DNA of 64,000 nt. Source: Acanthaster planci (taxonomy: Eukaryota; Echinodermata; Asteroidea; Valvatida; Acanthasteridae). The DNA lies in NCBI RefSeq assembly GCF_001949145.1, contig NW_019091373.1, positions 132,460 to 196,459 of the forward strand, read 5' to 3'. Position numbers and translations under genes: made by a program. Of this stretch, positions 49,001 to 61,000 are shown piece after piece (position 1 is the first letter of the stretch; each line of letters opens with the position of its first letter). The notes below the pieces were generated by a model, which was not told the origin of the DNA, did no database searches, and saw only the letters and a list, made by a program, of their open reading frames with translations.

Positions 49001-52000
49001 AAACAGAATTGCTTTGTCTTTAAGGTCATGGTTTGGTTTTTCTCTCTCTTTTTGTATAATAGATTGCGAACTTTGAGCAAGAATGCACCTTGCATCTTGT
49101 CCAGTAGCAACACGTTCAGAGGTCTACAAACTTCAAGCATTTGCTGTAGGTTATGCTTACCACTTTCAACTGTCCTGTTCGTCCCTTTTTGTCACAAGTC
49201 AAGTGCCATCATGACTCAGCCCCCTCCCCAACCATTCCAGATTTTCCAAAATCCACCAGGAGTATATGGAGTATTTGGCTGGATTCAATTCAATTTAATT
49301 CATTTTGCAAGTTTCTTCTTTTTTTTGCATTGCCAACTTTTTGTTATCACTGTCCAACACCCATCATGGACAAAAGAGGGTTTATTAATGAAACCCTCCA
49401 AAGAATCCTGATAATGGATACTATATTCAATCTCAGTTTAATCAGTAGGGACAAAACTGCAAGTAAGTTGACTCACAGTCTCTCTTCAACTGGTACCCCA
49501 AAGTACAGTGTACCATTTATTGCTTTATGACATCTATTTTATCCATTTTGGGCGAGGAGGGTCAGGGAAGTGAATTCTGCCACCTGCTCTTCCTGAATTG
49601 GGTCTTTGGATAATGAGCTCACCTTTTTAAAGAACAGTGACTCAGTTAAACTGAGAAATGTTGAAATTTATCTTATTCGGAATTACAGTTCAAATTTTCG
49701 ATTTTTTTTTTCTTGTGGTGTTTTTAAGATGATGAGATCCACACTGTGCAAACACCACCCTTTGCAGAGTCTGTGTCAGAAGGTGATGTCAGGTGGGAAA
49801 AGGGTGAGTTGTAATGTTTAGTAGGCAGGGGCGAATGTCCAACCACCCCCGAAAAAAGAGCAAGAAACTTCAATAAATTATTGATTGAACTGTTACATAT
49901 AAGAATAAGGTATGAACGACTTTGAATGTCTACCAGCATGATCATTCTTCGAATGAATTAGCTAACCTTTGCAAAAGCTTGAGCTACCCCACCAATTTTG
50001 GAGCAAGGAACTTTCACTCTCGATACAGGGTTGCAGTAAAACCTGGTTACAAACAAATTTAATCTAAAGGACAAAATGTAGCTCTCACATATTAACTGAA
50101 AACAAAACTAATTTCACTTTTTTGATACCCCAGATCTAACCCAAACTTTGTTTCTTACTCATTTGATCACTACCCTGGATATTGCCCCCCTCCCACCCAT
50201 GGGACACTTGATATTATCTGTGTTTTAAATAGGCAAATAGCCAAATAAAATAAGTAACTTGCAAATTATTGAAATTTGATTGGAGCACCTTAACAGAACC
50301 CAACTTCTGACAAAATATTTGAAAATGTTAGTGAAAGTAGTGAAAGTTTGAATTTCACTCCTGCTCTGATTCATGACTACTTTCTAGCTTGTTTGTGAGT
50401 GCCTCTGCTAAACGCATTAAATGGCAAATGCTCACATTTTATGGAATTCCTGTGCATGGGAACTTGAGACGTTTCCTTTTCAGTTTCCTGTGTGCCCTAT
50501 GCTTTTGAGTGTTACACTTTTGAAATTATTAATTTCAGTGGTTTCTGCCAGGCAGTTGTCTGGGCCTGCCAGTGCTTCCATATTTCCAACATAGGCACTT
50601 CAAAGATGTCTGTGAACTGTTTGTGCACATTACTTGGAAATACTTCAGGTCCATGTGCAATGACACTGCCAGACCCACAGCCGCCATCTTTGATGATGTA
50701 ACTGAATACCCATAGCGTGAACCGGGCAGAAGTTGAAGTTGTTCATTGAAGTGGATGAATTGATCATTGGCACCCTCTGCGCAATTGCATGTTCATTTCC
50801 TTAGTTCCATGGATTCTTCCTTTAGACCACAAAAGCCCCAGGTTAATTGGAAAACCACATTTTGGCCCATTGCGCGGGAGTAGGAAGGGAGGGGTTAGAA
50901 GGGATGAGCTATATGAAAACCACCTGTGGTCATGTAACACTACCAGGAAATATAAGCCAAGGAATTGACAGGTGGGAAGCCTTGCGTGAATACAAGACTC
51001 TGATGTCATAAACTCAAGACAATGGCAAGGGCTCCCTTAATCCAAGTCCATTTTTTTCTTTTTCATTTTTTTAATGAGAATAGCAATAAACAAGGTTAAA
51101 TTTCTTATTATGGATTCTCAGAGAAAACTGCCAGTAGAGTCATATTACAACCACCAGATGGGGGCGGGTTGTATTGCAATGAACCTCTTCATTAATTTGC
51201 CACAAGAAACCTGTTTGTTCCCCCCAAGACATATCTGGTAATTATTGAAATGCTTTCAAAAGACAATTTAAGACTGTATAGACCTGGAACAGTAGCATGT
51301 AGTTTATATGCATGGCTACTACCCTTCAGGGCATCTGTTGCATTCTGCGCTCTTTTACAATTTAAGTGCACCTTCTCCAGACTAAATATTCCACTGCCAT
51401 GTCTACCATATGTTCAGGTGAAGTGCACATCTTCAAGAGCAGGGTCATTAGTTCCAGTTGAAATACCCTGCATTTCTGCTGACACGGCTCCCCTTACACA
51501 TAATGATATTGGAGGTGTGGGAGGAAAAGAAGATAAGAAGTGGTTTACAGTGTGCCATTTTGTTTACATCATTTGGAAGGGAGATCAAAGGCAGATAGGG
51601 TCTAGTGCGGTAGGTCTGCTGTAACCTTAATTCCATGGCTTACATTAAATTAGTAAACAATTTGTGTATCACAGCCAAGTACATACAGGTACATGTATTA
51701 CCTACTGTGGTGAATTCCCACCTTCTAAATGCGACAGTAATGCAACTACGTAAAGAGAAGGGACTACTGACATCACAAATGTGAATATATTAAATTGAGA
51801 CTGCTCTCAATTTCTGTCAAGATCTGTCCTCTTGATTTGTTCTCGTTCGTTTGTATCAAACCAACAAACCAAATAAGGTCGGTGATTAGACTGGATGCAG
51901 GTACTTAGAATGGATTTGCGTTTTTGCCCAAGATGGCCATTTCTGCCCAGAAGTTAATTCAAATTTTCACGACACCCCTCCCCCCCAAAAAACAGACCTC

Positions 52001-55000
52001 AAAAAATTCTCAGTTCAGTTTACAACATGAATTGAACTTAGGTGGTGATTTTTTGTTTTCTCTACCAAACTGGCAAACAATTATTGGCAGGAGAGGATAT
52101 GTTTTAAAGGTTCTTCAGACAAAGTTGGGATTTTTCATCTCTTTTCTTGCTTTCTGTTCTTTTGTTTCACTTGTCTGTTCTCTTGTCCCCCTTTTTTTTT
52201 TTTTAATTTCTCCAGTGTTCCCTCTCCCATTGGGGCCCACATCTGCTTCAGTCTCCCATACATGTAGGTGTCAGGGCAGGATTGTGTTAGGATGGCTTGC
52301 CTTCAATCTCGATACTCTCATTTCTCCCTTCCAGCCTGCCATTTTGCTTCACACTTCCACAGCATATAAAGAGAGCTACATGTACCTCACCTTTACACCC
52401 CTGAGTCTTTTTCTCTCTTGCCTCTGTAGCTGTTGGTGATTTTGTCAAGGAGGATGAAGTAGTGGGAGAGATTGAAACAGACAAGGTGAGTTTTTCTCAT
52501 GCCAGTTATCTCTTGTAATTAGTTCTATTAGTTGCTTTAATAATTAATGTCTTTGGGTCTTCACCCTTTCCCAAGTAACTTGACTCTTGGTGTGTGTTGT
52601 CCAGTAATTTGTTGTCAGACTTTCAGCCACTCGGAAACAGGGATTCTTACGTGTGTAGGCTGCTAATTATAGATAATCAAATTAGACGCATCACTCCAAT
52701 TGTGTAGTTGCACAGCAGACTAGAAATGAAATGAAAGGAAGGGGAAGTGAATGGCCATCATGAAGATTTCATTTTGCAAATTTTAAGAGGAACATGTATA
52801 ACTGCACTTTCTGTTTTTTGGGGGTTTTTTGGGTCCCTGAGATAAAAAGTCGTTCAAAATCAGAACAGAAGTTGTAGGTGAAATAATTTAATGTGCATAG
52901 GATACATTGTGTAATCACTAAGCAGTCAATATTTATAGTTGCTGACAACTTTGCCTTGTCCAATTGCAAGCTAGTGGCCATTGCAAGCCAGTGTCATCGT
53001 TACTTGTTGATAGATTTCTTATGCACTAACCTATTAATCAAAAACTGAAAGCATGCATTTCATTGGACACGGACTTGGCATGCTTCTTAATAACAGCTGT
53101 TGTAAAAGTACATGTAGACAGCCATCAGAGGTGTTCACAAGTGTTTCATCAGCTTTTGTTTTCCATCAGTGGATGTGGATAGTCACGGCAGCACTCCAGT
53201 GGCAAATAGCAATAAGCAGTAGCCCATCCACCCAATTCAGATGCAGCCATGAAGGTGTTCTGTTTTAAAGGTCTAGTCCATCACTTGTCATTTGTGCATT
53301 ATGTTCCCCTGCAACAAAATTACTCAAAATCTAATTCCTGATAACAAACCTGAAGAAGTTTCAGCTCAGACTTGAAGGTTTTCATGGTGAAAGACGCTAG
53401 AAAAGTAAAATGACTGCGGTTACACCATGTATCAATCTCTTTCTCGAGTATGTGTGGTTCTGAGAAGAACTGGGGAATAACTCGAAGTTTTGGACAGGGT
53501 ACTCTGTCTGTCTTCAGGAGACTGGGAGTGGAGATTATATGATGTACACAGGTGATGTACCAGGATACAGTGCAGCATCCATTTTTCGCACCTTCACTGT
53601 TCCCGCCTCAATGCTTCACCGAGCTAATCCCTACATCTGGATCTCTCTCTACACCATATAAGCTCCACTCCCAGTCGGAAACCTGCAGTCTCCTGAAGAT
53701 GGACAGAGTACACTGTTTGAAACGTCGAGTCATTCCCCAGTTCTTCTCAGAACCACATATACTCAAGAAAGAGATTGATCCATGGTGTAACGCAATCGTT
53801 TTACCCTTCTAGTTTCAGCTCATTGAATACTGTATGTCCCGAGAAAAACAACATTCAAGAATTTTGATTTCAGATCAAAAGTTGCTGTGTCATGTTTTGA
53901 AATGCGCTTGGATTCAGTGACTTGGACAAGTTCTCATGTTGAGTCAAATGCAGCTACGCATTGTCACTTACTGAATTACAGTACTAGTGCACGCAAAGCG
54001 TGGGTCATGTTAACACTTGTGTGCACTAGGTCCCAAAATGTGTCTTTAGTCCCATAACCATCTTTAGACCATTGGCGGCACTACGTAGTGTCATGTGGGT
54101 GCATTTACACTCACCGAAAAGCTGCTTGCACTCACGTTTGCACCCTCAAAATGTTGTCATGTTACCACAGGCTGATCACCCTTTTCATTTTACAACTCCG
54201 CATCGTAACCCAGGAGAAATTAAGGATCATTTGCACCCACCCAATTCTACCTTGCACCTAAAGCCACCAAGGTCTGGCACCGCCACTGTTTTCAGCAATG
54301 ATTTTGTCAGCTTTTTTTGGGGGGGGGATAAATGCAAATGATGGACTGTACCTTTAACAAGTTCAGATTTTTTCACTGGATCTTAGGTTGAAGCAATGGT
54401 CTGTAATCACTAGAGTTTGTTTCACAGTTACAGACATGCAGCTGCAGCAACAGTTGTGTTTTGATGAGAATACAAAATGGCTAACAGATGTTTTCCTGAT
54501 ACCACCTCAGTCGGCTTGTTTGTCATTATTTCTTTTTCTCTGACCGCTGTTTTCTTTTCTGTTTTTCTTTTCCTTTTTGTCGTTGTCAGACATCAATACC
54601 GGTGCCATCTCCTGTCACTGGTATGATCACAGAATTCCTGGCGGGTGATGGAGACACTGTTGTAGCAGGCCAAGAACTATTCCGAGTCAAGGTGACAGGT
54701 AGGCCTGCTACAGTAGAACAGTATTTTGTTGAAAATTCACCGAAATTCACATTCGTACATCTGCACTAAAATGATTGTTATCTCTAATATTGGCTGGGCT
54801 TTTGTGCTCGACAACAGCTGTTCTGTTCTCAATTTGTTTTTAACAGCTGTCTGTGGTGCAGGTTATCCCTAGGGTGTTACTTATTGATATTAGTTCACAT
54901 TTCGCCCCAAGACATTTGCGTTTGCATACCGTGACACCTCTGGTTGTAGCTGCACCCATGTTTTACCACAGCATCTGTTGATTTGGGCTTTGAATGACTG

Positions 55001-58000
55001 CAAGCAGTTCACTCAGTGCATGTTGATTTGGTGCACAGTGCTTCAGTGCCAAATGTTTAATCTTTTTGAACAACCTGCAGTCCTCTACAGTCTCATAGTT
55101 TAAATGGGTCAGCTTGCCTTAGTACGATTAATTATGCAAGAAAATTACTGAATTCATGAAAAATTCACCAATTAGTTTGAGATTTCACCTGTGCTGGTAG
55201 TTGATAGAATTTATGTTTAAACTTTCAATCACAATAACTGAGAAACTTGCACTTGAAATTTTTGACTGAGAACTGTGGTCTTTGTTAGTAGGATGACTGG
55301 AATGTTGAATCCATGAGCTTACCAACACGTGATCCCAACACTGGATCATAGACTCCAGGGGGGTTTATACCCCCTCCTCCCCCTGCACTGTGTAAATGAT
55401 GGTTTGTAGGCTGTAATGTACTACAGTGCTTCCTTTAACCCTCCTTTCAAAAGACCGGGCATCCCTGTCCAGGATGTTGACTTTTGATATGTCAATGTAG
55501 TGACCAGGTGATTCGAGCGGACTTCATCATCACCAGCAATATTGATGACTTTAAACAAGGGAATAGTACACATCAACCAGTCTCTCCAGAAGTGTGGGTA
55601 CTCCAAGTGGGCGTTGGTGAGGGCATTCTACCCAAGGAGGACAAACAGAAAACATTACGCAATATAATCATGCACCACAAGAGAAACAATTGGTGGTACT
55701 CTGTTATATCAGAGGGACTTTGTAGGCACATGGAAGCATGTGTTTCAAGCCCATGCACTCTCTCAAACAATTGCGCGTTTCATCTGAGGATAAAGTGGGC
55801 AATTAGGACCAGACAGGCTTGATCTTCCACATCCCATGCTAAGGGCAGACTAGACAAGGACAGTGCACAGAGTCCTATATTGGGGAGATTGAAACGTCTC
55901 TCAAGACCAGGTTTCTGGAGGTCTGTCACCCTCATGCTTCACACGCTCACGAGTTTCAGGATGGGGACGGTGTAAACTCCCACTAGTCTATGAGCCACTG
56001 TTGGGATCATGTGTTGTAAACTCACTGATTTATCATCGGGGTCATCCTGCTGATGGAAACCGGAGTTTTCAACCGCAAATTTCGGATACGAAAGGTGTTG
56101 TGAATGGAAATTTAAACATTTATTCCGAAATTTAGGAAGTTAATATTGAAATTCTGTTCACACTTAAATTCTTTCATTTTTTGTATATCCAAGGTTCTGT
56201 GTATGCATTTATTAAATCTAACCATTCTTTTCCATGAAATGTGCATTTTTAAATTGATTGAATTGTCAGTTGTACTGCTGCCAAGATATTACCAATCAAT
56301 CCTGGAACAAAAAGATACAAAGAATATACATCAAATATGCATACAGTCTTCTCTTAATCATCTTGTCCTTGTGCTTTTCAAATGGCTGCCTTGCTGAGCA
56401 CTGCATCGATGAGTGAATCACCTGTACCAGCATAAATTTAGCCTTTTATTTGCATGCATGATTCACGAAACAGCCAGTAAATAGATTTAGACCTCCACTT
56501 CACTCAGTCTTCATCTTGCATGATACTGTCAGACCTTATGAGGGCGCTGTAGCAATATCCAATAATTAGCAGTTCATTGATTCGTCGTTCTGTTATGGTA
56601 TGTTTTACTCGTGTGTGGCAAGTGCTGTTAACTTCTGAGGCTCCCAAGTACTTCTGCTTGCAGTACAGTTGCAGTGTTCTTCATAAAAATTCACAAGTTT
56701 TTAGGTCATCGGAGATATTGATAGTTTTAGTCTACTTTGTGTACTTTGAACATTCCCCTTCGGTTCTAAGTTAGCATATGGTCAACTTTGATCAATCATC
56801 ATCGCGTCAACTTAGGATTCTGGCTCCCTTTTTATGCACGTTGATATTTTCTTTGGTTATCCATAGCCAGCAATGCAACCAACCTTGGCAGGTTAGGCTG
56901 GGATATCGATTAGACTAATCCACTTGTAATTGACTAATGTGAGATTGGTTAAAAGCAAAAATTGACTAGGAAAATAATGTCAATATATCTGAATGCACAT
57001 TTCCACCCTTTTTAATAGATGAGGTGCCCCTAAAACCAGCAGAGCCACCAAAGGCACCCACACCAGCCAGTGAAGCCCCAACACCACCTCCACCAGCTCC
57101 AGCCTCTCCCCCACCCCCTCCTCCACCCCCTCCCCCACCCCCAGTGCAGCCTATAGCAGTGGCAGGGAGTATACCCACAACTCCACCACCGGTGCCTCCC
57201 ATGCCAACTGCTCCAATGACCTCCAAACCAGGTATGTGTAGGCTCATGCTAATGTGTGGCACCTAGTACCGGCAGGTTTTGGTATTTGTACTAGAACTTC
57301 GAGATGTCACCGAAGTCATTCTTTAGCACTAACAGGTGAACGTTAGGGTAATGAAATGACAGGAGTTCTCTGGGAATTCTCAAGAAGCTATGAAAGAAAT
57401 GTTACTTGGGAACATACCTTGTGCAAAAATCTACTTTCTCTAGTCTCATTAGCAGGATGTAGGAATTGTGCAGAGTAAATTTAAGATTCCAAGAAATTTG
57501 CTGTTCACATCAGTACCTTAGACCAATTTCTACATCAAGTTATGAGCCCCAAACTGGACCAAGAGAGGGTGCAATTTGGCTAGCAATGCAGGGTCCTTTG
57601 GTTGGGCTTGCACTTCGCTGGTTAACAAATGACTATGACATGCACGCGTATGGTCGCATTGCTATGAACAAAATGAACACTCTCAAACAACGCGGGTCTT
57701 AAATGATGCGAGGGTGCTTCTGCTCAAGAACCAAGCTCAAAGAGTAACCAGGCTTAATTCCGAGAGGTGCGAAACATGAAAGAGATTGAGGGTTTGGAAC
57801 CCTCATACAACCAAGGGTTTGTCAGATCTTGCCTGCTCCATGCCTTTTGTCCCTGAAACTTGGCTTGCGCTTAAAATTTTCGTTGTCCCTGCTTCTATTT
57901 CAATCCAATCTGACTAAGGATATCGTTGTAACTGTTTGACTTCCTAGCTGCATCGGTGACACCCATTGTTGCCCAAAGCCCAGTGGGCCAACCTGGCTTA

Positions 58001-61000
58001 CCAACCAGAACAGAACAGAGGGTGAGTTTGTTATGACAGTGATACATGATCATTCAGTGCTTCCAATCTAAATTACCCTGTGCCTGTCTAAAGCGGTTCT
58101 TCTCTCCATGGTTACCCAGAACACCCTATTGCCCACATCTAATGTTCTGTTGGGTTGGGTTTTTTAGCAAATAGCCATAAATAGCCACCACAAATAGCAC
58201 TTGAGAGAGTCAAGTTTTGGATGTTGAAGTTTTGACTATTGCAATCAAGATTTCAATCTTTTAACTCAGACATGTACATTGTATGTACAATTGACGTGTA
58301 ACCTCGGGTAGTGCTCCGTGTGTTTGTATCATGGTGAAAGGACCATCTTACTGCATTACCTGATAATATGCTGGTAGGGTGTAGAAATATTAACTGCATT
58401 CGTTATTTTTGTAGCTGGCCACTTGAGATGGTCTGTTGCACTTTGTAGCAGAATCTAACACTCCACACACCATCAAGAGAGGCAAGCTTTATTTTGCCAA
58501 AAGTGAAAGTAGTCAGTGTGTGGTTTGTTTGCCTCATAAAAAAATTCAGAATGTTTATGGGTGCGGTGGTAAGAACAATTTCATGAGGTGACAGATGAAA
58601 TGTGCAGAGTGAAATTGAATATCTCATTTGTCACCGAATGAAACAATTTTTTTACCTTTGCACAAAGGTGAAGTATTCATTATTTGTTTTGTACAATACC
58701 TGCATAAATCCTCCTCTGTCAGAAGAAGGTCCCGCTCACTTATCAGTGTCCGTCACTTTGCAACACAGATTTGTGTCTGAAGTACCTACTGGCAGTACAA
58801 TGCAATGTTAGATTGGTTTCCGTCCCCAGGTTATTTTCCTCTTTCTCACTGGGAATGAGATACATGAAATGGGGGTGGGAATCAGTGAGGCGAATGAAGT
58901 TCCATTCAATGGGTACCGTTGAATAGAACAAACAATTCAATCACATATGATCAATGATCCAACGAACAGATGACGGGAATTTATGCAGGCATTGTATAAA
59001 CTGAAATATTACTTCCTAGAGATATTAGGCTTTAATTTGTGATAGATATGTAAGAAGAAAAGAAATTTGTGACAACGATAAAATGTTTTTCCCACATATG
59101 CAATGCACTGGTTTTTAATATGCATACCTCTAAGCTGTCACCAGAGCATTGAGTTTGTTTAGAATATAAAAAAGGTGAGAATGTATTAAAAAAATCTGCA
59201 TGTTATTGCTTGGTTGTATCAGATATTTGACTCATGAAAACTACACGTACAGTTCCTAGAAGACTGCCTTTACTAAACATTGATGATTGTGTCCAGGTGA
59301 AAATGTCTCGGATGCGACAGAGGATAGCTCAGAGGCTGAAGGACGCCCAGAACACAGCTGCCATGCTGACTACATTCAATGAAATAGACATGAGGTGCGT
59401 CTTTCTCTTTCCTCGAAATCTCTTGCATCCATCTAGGGGTTTTTGCTCAGTACAGCGCCTGCGTGAAGCGTCTTGGGGAAAAAAAATAAAAGTCCAGCTG
59501 CATTGTTACTGGTGAGCTGAAAGGCATCAGCTGAATTAGGGAACGGCACGGTCCTCATGTTTGAGACATGAATGTTTGCAGTGAATCACAGAGGTCAAGT
59601 TGCCCTTTGGAATGCCTTTGTTTTACTGCAGTCCTTGAAATCAATCCTTAACTCTCCTCCACCATGTCATATTTCCATTTTGTGAATACTGACTTGTAAT
59701 ATATACCTTTATCTGAACAGCAACATCATAGAGATGCGCAAACAGCATAGGGAAGAATTCCTGAAGAAGCACAACATCAAACTCGGATTTATGTCAGCAT
59801 TTATCAAGGCATCAGCACATGCTCTGACTAATATGCCAGAGGTCAATGCAGGTCAGTTTGTCAGATTTCTTATTTCACCACTTGGTCCCCTACTATGTTG
59901 GCTTACTGCCAGAATCTATCAAATCTGTATGATTTCTTGGGCAGAAGTATAGCGGGGGGGATGTATCAGGAAGAAAATAAGAGCAGAATTAAGACTGGAA
60001 CTGAAATAGAATGGCAGACTGCAAAATGTTTAAAATGGACAAGTTACAAAAGATGACAGCAACATTGAGAATTAATAGTATTCCCACATTGACTATTTCC
60101 CCATTAGTGTTCCATTGCTTAGTATAGTAGTTTGATATAAACAGGACAAAAACATGCTTTCATAGTGAGAAAACAAAACCAAGCTAGACACCTACTTTTG
60201 AGCAGTTTCTAATGGTATGGTAATCACTTGGGAATTATAAGCAATAGAAGACTGACTGATTATTTATGGCTTGGTCTAAGATAGTAGTTGTTTGATGATG
60301 ACATACCTGGGGAAATTCCTGATTGCTGTTGGAAGTTTGTGACCAAGGTTATTAGATAAAAGACGGTTAAATTATCACTGGAGCTCTTGTAAAAAGAATA
60401 GCTTCATGTAGAAAGTCTGAAAAGTCAAGCTTCAAGCAGTTGTTTTTCTCTGAAATATTTTGGCAGTAAGACTTACAAAAACTTCAAAAAGCAACAGTTT
60501 GAGAGAGCTGATAACTAAAAAGTGTAAACATAAAGGGTAGTAATGAAGTCTGCTGGCCGAAGTGATTAACTAAAGTGGAGTGTGTTCTAGTCAGTTTAGG
60601 TATTCCGGAAAGTTGTAAGCATGTCCTTTGCCAAACAAGTCCTTTAAAGGAGGTTTGTCCTTTCATGAAAATGTGAAACTCTACAGTTAGCCTGACCGGT
60701 ACACTTTGGATGACTGTTTGGTTTTGATTCTGTTACAGTAATTGATGATACTGACATTGTGTATCGAGATTACATTGATATCAGTGTGGCTGTTGCAACA
60801 CCAAAGGTAAGACAGAGCCCAGGTTAAAGGTCAAGGATCAAGATTTCTGTATGCCAATTTAAGCAACATGGTCAAAGTGTCAAGTTAAAGTTCACATTGA
60901 CTTCGACATCTTCTTCCAAAAGTAGGTATTTTTTTGCTTGTGGTTTATTGTCATGCTGGCCCTCAATGCCATTCCCTTCCTTCTTTGGGAGAGGGTTTAG

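Larger units (their letters stand above)
41851..49062 (+). other. DLST intron 3 (proposed)
   Basis: This 7.2-kb phase-2 intron begins GTAAAT and ends AATAG. It contains a SINE, a perfect 35-bp duplication, a copy of the dispersed GTTC repeat and a GT microsatellite (listed separately). Between about 44600 and 47850 it has several repeat-poor, high-complexity stretches with long open frames on both strands, none recognised. Confidence 0.6.

Noticed and set aside
49606-49821. ATG-led frame [10 protein letters not shown] crossing 49729-49803
   Set aside because: It reads the DLST lipoyl exon in the wrong frame. The true frame gives the conserved [16 protein letters not shown].
56966-57262. Glycine-rich minus-strand protein
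   Set aside because: It is the antisense shadow of the proline-rich DLST linker exon.
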